31,351 nucleotides of DNA from a virus. The DNA lies in IMG/VR virus record IMGVR_UViG_3300025122_000091, positions 1 to 31,351 of that record, one strand, 5' to 3'. The translations under genes were made by a program, and so were the position numbers. This document shows positions 1-8,135 of this stretch, in pieces. Under the pieces are notes generated by a model. The model had not been told where the DNA came from. It saw only the letters and a list, made by a program, of their open reading frames with translations, and searched no databases. The number at the start of each line of letters is the position of its first letter. The first letter of the stretch is position 1.

Positions 1-2
1 GG

Positions 3-1427
3 TTAATGGAAATCGGTACGAGCCGTATTCGCGCCTTACCTTTGGGAGACGGTGAAAAACTTCGGGGGTTTCGTTTTCATAGAATTATTATTGACGAGTT
101 TGCGCTCATGCCTGAAAGAATTTATAACGAAGTTATTGTTCCATTTTTGTCTGTAGTTACCAACCCAACGCAACGTGACGATTTAGATAAACTTGAAACC
201 CAGCTGATAGAGGAAGGTCGCATGGAAGAACACGAAAGACACATATGGCCCGGCAACAAATTAATTGCACTTTCTTCGGCTTCTTATAAATTTGAGTATC
301 TTTATAAACTGTATCAGCAATTTGAGTTTAATATTACACGTGAAGAACAAAAGGATGGTGCGTCTAGGTGCATTATGCACTTTTCATATGATTGCGCCCC
401 TCAGCAGTTATACGATCAAAATTTACTCAACCAAGCCAAATCCACAATGAGCCAATCTCAGTTTGAGAGAGAGTTTGGGGCTACATTCACAGATGATAGC
501 GCTGGATACTTCAAGACAAGTAAAATGGCCCTTTGCACTGTGCCGGACGGAGAACTACCCTCTATTGAAGTCAAAGGGGGGATTGACTCTGAATATATAT
601 TAGCCTTTGACCCGTCGTGGTCCCAAACGGAAAGCTCTGATGATTTTGCAATACAAATATTAAAATTAAACGAAGAGCAACAAAGAGCTACGTTGGTTCA
701 CAGTTATGCCTTGGCGGGCACATCTTTAAAGCATCATATTAGATATTTTTTATTCTGCTTGGAGAATTTTAATATTGTGGCTATATGCGGCGACTACAAT
801 GGTGGGGTACAGTTTTTACAGGCGTGCAATGAAAGTGAAGCTTTTAAACAAAAAGAAATCAAACTAAAGCAAATAGAAGTGCCTTTCGATAAACCTGAGG
901 AGTATCAGGAGAACCTGCGCCAGTATAAACAGCAATACAACAAAGGAGACAACAAGCACGTCATCCTAAGAAAACCTACGAGCAGCTGGATACGCCAAGC
1001 AAACGAATTACTACAAGCCAACTTTGATCACCGTCGGTTACTTTTTGCCAGTCAAGCTATTGATGATCAATATACAGCGCAAAAGAGCAAAATGATACCT
1101 ATCGAGGAATTAAAGTTCTTGCGCACCTCGGAATACGATAAGCAAAACAAAGGGGCTAGAATGATCGATTTTATCGAACATCAAGCCGACATGATGAACA
1201 TGACAAAAAACGAATGCGCCCTAATACAAATCACCACCACCGCACAAGGCACTCAAACTTTTGATTTACCTTCTAATCTAAGGAGGCAGACGGGCCCCGA
1301 TAAAGCCCGAAAAGACTCCTATTCAGCTTTGGTCTTAGCTAACTGGATGACAAAAATCTATTTTGATTCGCAAAAACAACCCAAATCGACTATAATAGAA
1401 ACATTCGAACCAATGTTCGTAAACTAA
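3..1427 (+). CDS. terL: Terminase large subunit (5' end cut by window)
   Basis: ATP-driven DNA-packaging motor and nuclease that docks on the portal. The frame is open to the left edge, so the N-terminal part with the Walker A loop lies outside the window; the ATG at 6 is probably internal. Residues are numbered from that ATG. A Walker B strand with catalytic acids (IIIDEF, D30-E31) is followed by a C-terminal RNase H-like nuclease. Its acidic residues are D202 (AFDPSWS), D263 (GDYNGG) and a late acidic pair D388/D395 (MIDFIEHQAD), the usual order in large terminases. The position directly before the portal fits. The gene ends in a short AT-rich gap that holds a small hairpin and a promoter-like element for the portal gene. 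The family call is firm; the packaging type (cos, pac or other) cannot be judged from this fragment. Confidence 0.93.
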   Translation, partial: LMEIGTSRIRALPLGDGEKLRGFRFHRIIIDEFALMPERIYNEVIVPFLSVVTNPTQRDDLDKLETQLIEEGRMEEHERHIWPGNKLIALSSASYKFEYLYKLYQQFEFNITREEQKDGASRCIMHFSYDCAPQQLYDQNLLNQAKSTMSQSQFEREFGATFTDDSAGYFKTSKMALCTVPDGELPSIEVKGGIDSEYILAFDPSWSQTESSDDFAIQILKLNEEQQRATLVHSYALAGTSLKHHIRYFLFCLENFNIVAICGDYNGGVQFLQACNESEAFKQKEIKLKQIEVPFDKPEEYQENLRQYKQQYNKGDNKHVILRKPTSSWIRQANELLQANFDHRRLLFASQAIDDQYTAQKSKMIPIEELKFLRTSEYDKQNKGARMIDFIEHQADMMNMTKNECALIQITTTAQGTQTFDLPSNLRRQTGPDKARKDSYSALVLANWMTKIYFDSQKQPKSTIIETFEPMFVN

Positions 1428-1432
1428 CTTTT

Positions 1433-1453
1433 TGACTTTTGAAAGTCACTTTT
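1433..1453 (+). terminator. Weak hairpin after terL
   Basis: TGACTT at 1433-1438 and AAGTCA at 1443-1448 form a 6-bp stem with a 4-nt loop, followed by CTTTT. The stem is short and AT-rich, so it could be a weak terminator separating terL from the portal promoter, or it could be chance. Confidence 0.35.
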
Positions 1454-1462
1454 AATTAAATC

Positions 1463-1472
1463 AGTGTAAAAT
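1463..1472 (+). promoter_or_regulatory. Candidate late promoter element (AGTGTAAAAT) before portal
   Basis: AGTGTAAAAT reads as GTG plus a -10-like TAAAAT at 1467-1472. Only 5 nt separate it from the portal ATG at 1478, so a transcript starting about 7 nt downstream of the -10 would have essentially no leader. There is no Shine-Dalgarno site before this ATG. The same element recurs before five other genes in the window. Confidence 0.5.
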
Positions 1473-1477
1473 TTAAC

Positions 1478-3505
1478 ATGGCCACGCGGAAATATACAAA
1501 AAGATCAGACTATTGGAAAAAGTTTGAGAAAAACTTTCAGTATCCCAACAATCCTTACGAAAGCCTCGCTGGAAAGGAGGATTGTGAACCCCAGCTACTG
1601 GGAGATTCTTTTTACGATTATACGTCAGAAGCGTACAACCGTAACTCTAACCCTATGGGGGGCGGCAGCGGGTCTACTGATCGACGTAGAAATCAAATCG
1701 CTATCAATCCGAAACTTTATGCGTACAACAATATTCGGTCGGGGATGCTCCCTTATGAGTATGCGTTCGACGGGGTTAATGTTAGGGATGCTATTGAGTT
1801 GTGCCAAAAAGCATATTGTAATGTAGCTATTTTTCGCAACTCTATTGACATGATGGCTGATTTTGCCAACTCTCCTCTTTATCTAGAGGGGGGGAACGAA
1901 ACGTCTAGACGGTTTATTAATTCGTGGTTTAAAAAAATAGGGGTTTGGGGGTTGAAGGACCAATTTTTTAGAGAGTATTATAGAAGTGGTAATATTTTTC
2001 TTTTTACTGTAGATGGAAAATTTAAAGCTGACGAGTTTGCGAAAATTAGAAATTTGGGACTTGTGGCTCAAACAAATAAGATTCCTATTAAATACATTCT
2101 GTTAAATCCCTTTGATGTGGTCGCCCAAAGAACGACGTCGTTTGATGTGCGCTTTTTTTCTAAAATACTCAGCGAATACGAAATCGAGAGATTGAAGAAT
2201 CCCAAGAACGATGCTGATAGGGAGTTGTATAACGCTTTGCCTTCAAACATTAAAAAGCGCATTCGGGAAAATGCTTGGACCCCGTCGGGGATGATGATTG
2301 TTTTGGATCCAGCTAAATTAAGATTCGCTTTCTACAAAAAACAAGACTACGAGCCTTTTGGCGTCCCCTTTGGCTTTGCGGTACTTGATGATATTAATTT
2401 CAAGATGGAGATGAAAAAAATTGATCAAGCTATTTGTCGTACAGTGGAAAATGTAGTGTTAATGATTACGATGGGAACAACTCCAGATAAGGGGGGCATT
2501 AACCCACGTAACGTGCGAGCTATGCAGTCTTTGTTTACCAATCAGAGCGTGGGGCGTGTATTAGTCAGTGATTATACCACAAAAGCAGATTTCATTATCC
2601 CGGATCTCCAAAAGGTAATTGGTCCATCCAAGTATGAGATAGTGAACCAAGATATTAAAGAAGGTCTTCAGAATGTTATACTTGGAGAAGAAAAGTTCGC
2701 GAATGCTACGATTAAGGCCCAGTTATTTTTGCAACGGCTCCGAGAGTCGCGAGAGGCTTTTCTAAATGAGTTTTTACAGCCGGAAATAAATCAAATTTGC
2801 AAGAATTTTGGCTTTAGGAAGTCACCTAAGGCGCATTTTGAAGACATCGATATGAAAGATGAAAACCAAGTCCAGCGCGTTATCACGCGCATGATGGAGC
2901 TGGGCATTTTACCTCCGGAAGAAGGGATGAAGGTTATCGACACGGGAGTCTTTCCTTCTGAGAGAGAGCTAGAAACTGCCCAAGAGAAATTTTTAGCGGA
3001 TCGAAAAAAGGGATGGTATAATCCTATGGTGGGAGGGGTGCCGGTCTTCGAAGAATCCGAAGAAGTGGAATTAGAGGAAATTAAACACCCGCGCAGCATG
3101 AAAATGATGGAGGAACAAAAGACCAAAACCCCCAAATCGCCGGGTCGCCCACTAGGATCCAAGGCACGCATCAAGAAAACCTACGCGGTCGATACCATCA
3201 AGGAAGTTATTGACGCCACTACCAAGTTTCATGCGGATCTAACAATCGAAGCTAAGAAGGTTTTCAAAAAGAAACGGTTAAGCAAAGCCCAAAAGAATGT
3301 TTTAGAAAAGGTTTGTGAGCTTGTTGTTTCGGCGTGTGATAGGGCCGATTGGAAGAAAACGGGCGTCAATTGCCTGAAAAACAGCCAACAGCTTTTACAA
3401 CTCAAGACCTTGAGAGGGGTAGCGGATATTAGCGTAGAGCATTCGTTAGACGAATATGCGTCAGCGATTTTATATCACAGCTTGAAGAATTCACCAAAAG
3501 ATTAA
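1478..3505 (+). CDS. Portal protein
   Basis: Dodecameric ring at the capsid vertex through which DNA enters and leaves; it binds the terminase and later the neck proteins. The 675-aa product lies directly after terL and before a protease/scaffold gene, the standard place for a portal. The region around residues 105-185 (CQKAYCNVAIFRNSIDMMA, then FREYYRSGNIFLF) is typical of portal clip/wing segments. The body around residues 270-450 is mixed alpha/beta. The C-terminal part (about 515-675) is charged and lysine-rich, with predicted helices (KKVFKKKRLSKAQKN) beyond the usual portal core. It may be an extension facing the capsid interior. No Shine-Dalgarno site precedes the ATG; a promoter-like element ends 5 nt upstream. 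The call rests on order and sequence character, without a search. Confidence 0.85.
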   Translation: MATRKYTKRSDYWKKFEKNFQYPNNPYESLAGKEDCEPQLLGDSFYDYTSEAYNRNSNPMGGGSGSTDRRRNQIAINPKLYAYNNIRSGMLPYEYAFDGVNVRDAIELCQKAYCNVAIFRNSIDMMADFANSPLYLEGGNETSRRFINSWFKKIGVWGLKDQFFREYYRSGNIFLFTVDGKFKADEFAKIRNLGLVAQTNKIPIKYILLNPFDVVAQRTTSFDVRFFSKILSEYEIERLKNPKNDADRELYNALPSNIKKRIRENAWTPSGMMIVLDPAKLRFAFYKKQDYEPFGVPFGFAVLDDINFKMEMKKIDQAICRTVENVVLMITMGTTPDKGGINPRNVRAMQSLFTNQSVGRVLVSDYTTKADFIIPDLQKVIGPSKYEIVNQDIKEGLQNVILGEEKFANATIKAQLFLQRLRESREAFLNEFLQPEINQICKNFGFRKSPKAHFEDIDMKDENQVQRVITRMMELGILPPEEGMKVIDTGVFPSERELETAQEKFLADRKKGWYNPMVGGVPVFEESEEVELEEIKHPRSMKMMEEQKTKTPKSPGRPLGSKARIKKTYAVDTIKEVIDATTKFHADLTIEAKKVFKKKRLSKAQKNVLEKVCELVVSACDRADWKKTGVNCLKNSQQLLQLKTLRGVADISVEHSLDEYASAILYHSLKNSPKD

Positions 3506-3508
3506 AAA

Positions 3509-3518
3509 AGTGTAACAT
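3509..3518 (+). promoter_or_regulatory. Candidate late promoter element (AGTGTAACAT) before protease/scaffold
   Basis: AGTGTAACAT, with a -10-like TAACAT at 3513-3518, lies in the 20-nt gap after the portal stop. It is 7 nt from the ATG at 3526. The only SD-like bases (AAGG) lie next to the ATG, too close to work. It matches the recurrent GTG-TAWANT element. Confidence 0.45.
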
Positions 3519-3525
3519 ACAAGGT

Positions 3526-5103
3526 ATGAGTGGCCCCTACAGATTTAAAACGGAGTTTAACTTCGAAGTTTTCGCAACAGATGATTTAGAAGAAGATTTA
3601 AGTATCAGCGTCGCTTCTCTGGATAATTTAAAACCCTTGATCCCAAAGGGTATAAATTTGGATCGCAATATTGATTTGGTGGGAGCTGCTTTTAATGCAG
3701 CTATTGTTAATAGATTCAACAGAAACGGCGATGGAATTAATTCAGCTACCGCAAAAGACCTTGTGGATTACTTTGTCCACAAGCCTACGAACATCGAACA
3801 CAAGAAAAACAAGGTGGTGGGGCATATCGTAAATGCAGCATTTACTGATATGGAAAATGAAAAAATTCTCAATACCCGTAAACTTGAAGATAAGGTAGAT
3901 CCTTTTTATATTTCGCTCGCAGCCGTAATCTACAAGACTGTGAACCCCGAGTTTGCTGAGCTGTTATTAAAGGCTAGTGACCCGAACGATGTGGATTATA
4001 ATAAAGTTGCAGCAAGCTGGGAGCTTGGTTTTAATGATTATAATATTGCAGTTGGCTCTCAGAACTTGAGCGAAGCCGAGATTATCACCGATCCTCAGAA
4101 AATTAAAGAATTTGAAAAATACTTGCGAGCTTTTGACGGAAATGGTACCTTAGAGGACGGAACCCCCGTTTATCGTTTGGTGGCCGGAGAAGTCTTTCCG
4201 TTAGGTATTGGCTTTACGACCAAACCTGCGGCAGACGTACAAGGAATCGCCATTCAAGAGGGTTTGGAGCTCGAATCAGACAAACAAGAGGCTTCTGTCC
4301 TAAAAAGCGATTTAAGAAAAATTAAAAATAATATTTTAAAAATTTCCCAAAACGAAGAAATTAATGTAAAAAAGGGTAACAGTTTTAAAACTATGGACAC
4401 AAAAGAATTAACAACAGAGTTCGAAAAGATCCTCGATTCTAGGTTAGGCAAAAAGTCCGAGTATACGCAAGAGTCTGTAGCTAACATGGCAACCCATATT
4501 ATGGATAAGATCCGTGAGAAGGATGCTGAGTGGAAGCTAGAGAAAGAAGAGGCCGAAAATGAGAAGGCCGAAGCGGTTGCTCGCACTGAGGAAGCCAAAG
4601 CTAATATTGAGGACTTTAAGAAGCAGCTCGAAGAGGCTCAAGAAAAGATATCCTCTTTAGAAGCTACTATCACTTCTGCTAAGGCAGAGGAGTTGTTCAA
4701 CAGCAGAATGGAAAACATCGATTCCCACTACGACTTGGATGATAGCGATCGCGCTGTCCTTGCCAAGGAGGTAGCTGTGCTCGAGTCTTCGGAGGCTGCT
4801 TTTGAAAGCTATCAGCAAAAACTTGGGGTCATCCTTAAACATAAGGGTAAAGCCTACAAGGAAGAGCAGGAAGCGGCCTTTCAGACGAAGGTAGAAGAAG
4901 AGCTCCAAAAGCGTTTAGCCACCTTTGACGAAGTAAAAGCTTCCGAAAAGGAAGAGGCAACAGTTGAAGACTTGGTCGAGAACGTTGAAGTTCCCGAAGA
5001 GTCTGCACTTGTAAACAACAATGAAGCTTCTTCGAAGGAAGAGTCTCTTAGGGACAAATTCGTAAAGGCTTTTAACCCTGAAACAGTTTCAGTAACTTAT
5101 TAA
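3526..5103 (+). CDS. Prohead protease-scaffold fusion protein
   Basis: Probable capsid maturation protease joined to an internal scaffold in one 525-aa chain. The N-terminal 250 residues look like a prohead serine protease. A conserved His segment (NIEHKKNKVVGHIV, H92 and H100) is followed by YISLAAVIYK (S130), ASWELGF (S164-E166) and a closing PLGIGFTTKPA segment seen in prohead protease/XkdF-like proteins. Which Ser is the nucleophile is not settled. The C-terminal half is acidic and helical, with a strong coiled coil around residues 330-385 (rich in E, K and A), as in scaffolds. An in-frame ATG at 4393 (M290) starts the scaffold part and could yield a separate scaffold, as in lambda C/Nu3, but its upstream AAAGGG is 16 nt away. 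The gene lies between portal and capsid genes, as expected. Confidence 0.75.
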   Translation: MSGPYRFKTEFNFEVFATDDLEEDLSISVASLDNLKPLIPKGINLDRNIDLVGAAFNAAIVNRFNRNGDGINSATAKDLVDYFVHKPTNIEHKKNKVVGHIVNAAFTDMENEKILNTRKLEDKVDPFYISLAAVIYKTVNPEFAELLLKASDPNDVDYNKVAASWELGFNDYNIAVGSQNLSEAEIITDPQKIKEFEKYLRAFDGNGTLEDGTPVYRLVAGEVFPLGIGFTTKPAADVQGIAIQEGLELESDKQEASVLKSDLRKIKNNILKISQNEEINVKKGNSFKTMDTKELTTEFEKILDSRLGKKSEYTQESVANMATHIMDKIREKDAEWKLEKEEAENEKAEAVARTEEAKANIEDFKKQLEEAQEKISSLEATITSAKAEELFNSRMENIDSHYDLDDSDRAVLAKEVAVLESSEAAFESYQQKLGVILKHKGKAYKEEQEAAFQTKVEEELQKRLATFDEVKASEKEEATVEDLVENVEVPEESALVNNNEASSKEESLRDKFVKAFNPETVSVTY

Positions 5104-5109
5104 AATATT

Positions 5110-5778
5110 ATGGCATTAAGACTATATCCATTCCGGCAATACAGTGATCACGATGTGATCAACCTGTTTGCCAACCAGATTGTCGACGACAATCCATCAA
5201 CCGATGGGAACGGTAGTGCAGGTGTGCTCGTAAAGGTGTTGAGTGGTAATCTGAAGAAAGATGTGGTTGAGTTCGCGTCTTCCTCTAGTTATCTTGGTAA
5301 GACGGACTATCCCTTTTTGGGAGCCGACAAATACCCTCAAGTCCCTCTACGGTGTATCGCCGCCACAACCGGAGCTCCCGTATTAGGCGTTACGCTTAAT
5401 CAGACTATAGCAAACGATGAGAACGGTGAGAAGCTCATCTATAATCCGATTAAAGCTGACGAGTTACAAGCGGTTCTGAGCGGTCAAGCCGTTCCGGTCG
5501 CCACACGAGGTTTATTTACCTTTTCGAACAGTGCGTATACAGAAAGCGCTTCATTTATTCCGGGTGGTTTAGCTGTTGTTAGTTCAACAGCGGGTACCAT
5601 GGACGGAGTTAGTGCAGATCTTTTGAATTTGCAGCGTATAGTTGGGCATATTGTTGCCACAGGCAACAGAACCTCTCAAAATGGGCAGACTGATGAGTTT
5701 GCAGGCACGGGTACGGCACAGTACGCGATGGTTCACATTGATGCTGCCGCATCATGGGGCGTATCAGACAATGGCTAA
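5110..5778 (+). CDS. Putative capsid decoration/stabilising protein
   Basis: A 222-aa protein placed 6 nt after the protease-scaffold gene and 26 nt before the capsid gene, the position held by decoration proteins such as lambda gpD. It is soluble and beta-rich, with many small residues (G, A, S, T, V). It has no signal peptide and no membrane segment. The segments GVLVKVLSG, APVLGVTLNQT, QAVPVATRGLFTFS and GGLAVVSS resemble the strand-turn pattern of phage head decoration proteins, in which a value is stored, reset and capped by a small beta-barrel. I do not recognise a specific family, and the call rests mainly on position and composition. The alternative is another minor head protein. No clear Shine-Dalgarno site precedes the ATG; it is probably co-transcribed with its upstream neighbour. 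Confidence 0.5.
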   Translation: MALRLYPFRQYSDHDVINLFANQIVDDNPSTDGNGSAGVLVKVLSGNLKKDVVEFASSSSYLGKTDYPFLGADKYPQVPLRCIAATTGAPVLGVTLNQTIANDENGEKLIYNPIKADELQAVLSGQAVPVATRGLFTFSNSAYTESASFIPGGLAVVSSTAGTMDGVSADLLNLQRIVGHIVATGNRTSQNGQTDEFAGTGTAQYAMVHIDAAASWGVSDNG

Positions 5779-5787
5779 TAGCAACGC

Positions 5788-5793
5788 AAAGGA
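5788..5793 (+). promoter_or_regulatory. Ribosome binding site deciding the capsid start
   Basis: AAAGGA lies 11 nt before the ATG at 5805. It supports 5805 over an in-frame ATG at 5754 that would overlap the end of the upstream gene. Good SD sites are rare in this window, so this is a useful marker for the capsid start. Confidence 0.55.
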
Positions 5794-5804
5794 ATTATAA
5801 TAAA

Positions 5805-6950
5805 ATGAAAATTACATTAAAAAGAACGCCTGAGCAAGTCGAGCTTATTAAGGCTATGGCCTCTAAGAATCGCGATACCGCTTATGCTGCGCAAGTTGCT
5901 TTAGCGGAGTTTATTGGTCCCGTTGTGTCGGAAGTTATTAATAACGCTCCGACCCTCAGCAACCTATTCACCCCGCTTCAGTACAACGCTGATGACAACC
6001 CTTCTCTTCCGTTAGATCTGTATTATAACGTTTTTGACGAAGATTATATCAAGGTTTATAGCCAGTCTGTTGCTGGAGGTCTTCCTACCAATATGGTACA
6101 GCCTACAGCTTCAGAGCTCAAGTTCACAACCTACACCTTGGACAGTGCGGTTGCTTTCGACAGAAAGTATGCCTCTCGTTCACGGTTGGACGTGATCGGA
6201 AAAACATTCACACGAGTGGCCCAAGAGGTGCTTTTGAAACAGGAGAGAACTTCTTCTAACCTGTTGATGACAGCTCTTGCTGAGGCGACAAACGGAAAAG
6301 CTGCGTTTTCGGCTTTAAACCGTAACGTTTTCCGTACAGCCACAGCTGATGTTTTCCAGATGGATGATATCAACAAGCTGATCACCAAGGCCAAGCGTGT
6401 TAATGCTTCTTGGTCCGGTGGTACTCCTACGGGAGCTCGTCATGGGATTACTGATCTTCTGGTTTCTCCAGAGGTTGTAGAACAGATTCGTTCTATCGCC
6501 TATCAGCCCATGAACACGCGTGCGGTTCCGGATACTACGGAATCTACGGTCCTTGGTGCGCCCGAGAATGTGCGTAATGAGGTTTGGAAGTCGAGTGGTA
6601 TTACCGAATTCTTCGGTATCAATATCATGGAAATCCTTGAACTTGGTGACGGCAAGCGTTACAACACAGTGTTTGACACTGTGGCGGGCACTACCGATTA
6701 TCTTAATAACGGTTCCACAAGCGCTTCGAGTCAGTTTGCTGGAGCTACGGAACAGATCATAGTTGGTTTGGATCGCAGTCGTGATGCGCTGGTGCGTGCC
6801 ATTGCTGTGGATTCGGACACGGGTTCTGAGTTCAACTTAACGGCGGACGATCAGTTCTCCATTAGGCAACAGCGAATCGGTTACTATGGTGCTCTTGAAG
6901 AGGGCCGCATGGTTCTTGACAACCGCGCTTTGGTTGGTTTGATTATGTAA
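5805..6950 (+). CDS. Major capsid protein (HK97-like fold expected)
   Basis: Main shell protein, 381 aa from the chosen ATG, in the size range of HK97-fold capsid proteins. The N-terminal helical arm (QVELIKAMASKNRDTAYAAQ) is followed by a mixed alpha/beta body. LLVSPEVVEQIRSIAY is the kind of spine-helix/P-domain segment commonly seen in these proteins, and the chain ends in a compact beta-rich A-domain-like region. I chose the start at 5805 because an AAAGGA site precedes it and an earlier in-frame ATG would overlap the upstream gene. A strong terminator follows at 6976-7007, which would isolate this highly expressed gene from what follows. No insertion domain is visible. The order portal, protease/scaffold, decoration, capsid supports the call. 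Confidence 0.85.
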   Translation: MKITLKRTPEQVELIKAMASKNRDTAYAAQVALAEFIGPVVSEVINNAPTLSNLFTPLQYNADDNPSLPLDLYYNVFDEDYIKVYSQSVAGGLPTNMVQPTASELKFTTYTLDSAVAFDRKYASRSRLDVIGKTFTRVAQEVLLKQERTSSNLLMTALAEATNGKAAFSALNRNVFRTATADVFQMDDINKLITKAKRVNASWSGGTPTGARHGITDLLVSPEVVEQIRSIAYQPMNTRAVPDTTESTVLGAPENVRNEVWKSSGITEFFGINIMEILELGDGKRYNTVFDTVAGTTDYLNNGSTSASSQFAGATEQIIVGLDRSRDALVRAIAVDSDTGSEFNLTADDQFSIRQQRIGYYGALEEGRMVLDNRALVGLIM

Positions 6951-6973
6951 TCAGACCTTTCCTATAAAAATTC

Positions 6974-7007
6974 AGCTCCACCCCGTTTTGGGGTGGAGTT
7001 TTTTTTT
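6974..7007 (+). terminator. Strong intrinsic terminator after capsid gene
   Basis: CTCCACCCC (6976-6984) pairs perfectly with GGGGTGGAG (6990-6998) around a 5-nt loop and is followed by nine Ts. It is a classic rho-independent terminator that closes the head transcription unit just downstream of the capsid stop. Confidence 0.92.
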
Positions 7008-7017
7008 GAAAAAATCC

Positions 7018-7027
7018 TGTGTATACT
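7018..7027 (+). promoter_or_regulatory. Candidate late promoter element (TGTGTATACT) before SAP-like gene
   Basis: GTG plus TATACT (7022-7027) lies directly after the capsid terminator and 10 nt before the ATG at 7038, where a new promoter is needed. TTGAAA at 7006-7011 is only 10 bp from the -10, too close for a normal sigma70 promoter. No Shine-Dalgarno site is present. Confidence 0.5.
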
Positions 7028-7037
7028 ATCATTATAT

Positions 7038-7487
7038 ATGGCAGCAAAAAGAAAAAGTACCAAAAAGAAGGCGACGAAGAAGGTCGCACCTAGAAAAACA
7101 GCCACGGCATCCACCAAGAAAAAGAAGCTCGAACTTAGTGAATTGCGCTATTCTAGTGGAAAACTGGACGACAAGACCGTCGCTCACATTGAAGAGCTTG
7201 AGGATATTTTAGGGGTTCATGAGGTTAATCATTTTGGAACCAATGATGATGTAATTTTTGAAAAAAATCTAAAAGAAATGACTTTGGCGGACCTTCAAAA
7301 TCTCTGCGGTAAAGTTAGGTTATTTGCCAGCGGCAACACTAGAGAGCTGAAAGAAAAGCTCCGAAAAGAGTTTACTAGAGTAACCAAAGGTAATAAAAGC
7401 ATTGTGCTCCAGCAGGAGGCGTCAGTCTGTAATCCGGATCATCCCAACCATGCAGCAGCCAAAAAGATTCTAAGCGAAGGTTTTTAA
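7038..7487 (+). CDS. Lysine-rich protein with SAP-like DNA-binding motif
   Basis: A 149-aa protein. The first ~35 residues are a lysine/threonine/alanine-rich tail (KRKSTKKKATKK) resembling histone H1-like or basic DNA-packing tails. Around residues 76-112, MTLADLQNLCGKVRLFASGN followed by RELKEKLRKEF fits the helix-turn-helix pattern of a SAP motif (leucine-rich helix, Gly turn, then basic helix), which in other proteins binds DNA. The C-terminus contains CNPDHPNHAAAKKIL. I chose ATG 7038 because an upstream in-frame ATG at 6993 lies inside the terminator hairpin. The gene sits between capsid and connector genes and has its own terminator-promoter boundary. It could be a minor head protein touching packaged DNA, or a neck component. 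The SAP assignment is by eye and needs a profile check. Confidence 0.6.
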   Translation: MAAKRKSTKKKATKKVAPRKTATASTKKKKLELSELRYSSGKLDDKTVAHIEELEDILGVHEVNHFGTNDDVIFEKNLKEMTLADLQNLCGKVRLFASGNTRELKEKLRKEFTRVTKGNKSIVLQQEASVCNPDHPNHAAAKKILSEGF

Positions 7488-7496
7488 GTGTAAATT
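7487..7496 (+). promoter_or_regulatory. Candidate late promoter element (AGTGTAAATT)
   Basis: AGTGTAAATT, with a -10-like TAAATT at 7491-7496, starts on the last base of the upstream stop codon and ends 8 nt before the ATG at 7505. No good Shine-Dalgarno site is present. It is a member of the recurrent GTG-TAWANT set. Confidence 0.45.
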
Positions 7497-7504
7497 AGGT
7501 TACC

Positions 7505-8056
7505 ATGGCATGGAACTCTAATCGACAACAGACCCCTTATTTTGTCAGCACGATTGCAACGGGCATCTATCGCGACGAATTTGATAGCGATACCGGCTAT
7601 CAAGCGCTATCTGCTATTTCTGGGTGGCTGGAAAACAATGTTGGGCTTTTAAATACTGAAATTTATACCTCTTTTTCTGGCTCTGGGATGACCGACGGAG
7701 CAAATTTCGGGGATACAGCCTTAGTACCCACAGGGGGTTTCAAATTCGAAGAGGCCGAAATATTCAAGCAGGTCTATCTAGTAGAATACTACAAAAAGAA
7801 AACCAGAAGTGTACTTAAAAACATTGATAGTTCGGTTGATTTTATTACGTTGAGGGACGGCGACTCTATGATAACCCGTACCAATAAAAACGAAATAGCC
7901 AAGACATACAGAGGGCTCGCTAATGACGCACAAGAGCACCTCAAGCTACTTACAGCCAAATATAATATCTATGGGGCCACCCCTCTTCAAGTGGCCGGTA
8001 CAGACGCTCCTGCGGGCCCTACGGGGACTGCTGCTAATTATGTTTATTGGCCTTAA
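7505..8056 (+). CDS. Putative head-tail connector/adaptor
   Basis: A 183-aa soluble protein of unknown family. It lies after the capsid unit and immediately before a bidirectional terminator, facing the inverted neck operon. The N-terminal region (residues ~15-65) contains DEFDSDTGYQALSAISGWLENNVGLLN, a compact helical segment. The middle has a tyrosine- and lysine-rich helix (EIFKQVYLVEYYKKKTRSVLK) and a later helix (RGLANDAQEHLKLLTAKY). The tail is Ala/Gly/Pro/Thr-rich. Small, mainly helical proteins after the capsid gene are often portal adaptors that bind the bottom of the portal ring, and this fits, but I do not recognise the sequence. The functional call is inference from position and helical character. 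Confidence 0.45.
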   Translation: MAWNSNRQQTPYFVSTIATGIYRDEFDSDTGYQALSAISGWLENNVGLLNTEIYTSFSGSGMTDGANFGDTALVPTGGFKFEEAEIFKQVYLVEYYKKKTRSVLKNIDSSVDFITLRDGDSMITRTNKNEIAKTYRGLANDAQEHLKLLTAKYNIYGATPLQVAGTDAPAGPTGTAANYVYWP

Positions 8057-8083
8057 GCCAAACAATTAGACTCAAAGCCAACA

Positions 8084-8115
8084 AAAAGCCGCCAAGGAAA
8101 ACCTTGGCGGCTTTT
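8084..8115. terminator. Bidirectional intrinsic terminator between convergent genes
   Basis: A perfect 14-bp inverted repeat (AAAAGCCGCCAAGG at 8084-8097 and its complement at 8102-8115) with a 4-A loop. A-run and T-run flanks make it work on both strands. It separates the forward connector gene from the reverse tail-tube operon. Confidence 0.93.
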
Positions 8116-8135
8116 GAACTATTAAGAACTAGGCT

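Noticed and set aside
7006-7027. TTGAAA (7006) and TATACT (7022) as a sigma70 promoter
   Set aside because: The spacer is only 10 bp instead of about 17. TTGAAA or similar before other elements has inconsistent spacing (6 at 13433, 22 at 1439), so no shared -35 can be claimed.
6993-7037. Upstream ATG at 6993 as the start of the SAP-like gene
   Set aside because: It lies within the terminator hairpin and the extension (FFFEKILCILSLY) is an artefact of the T-run; 7038 follows a promoter-like element.
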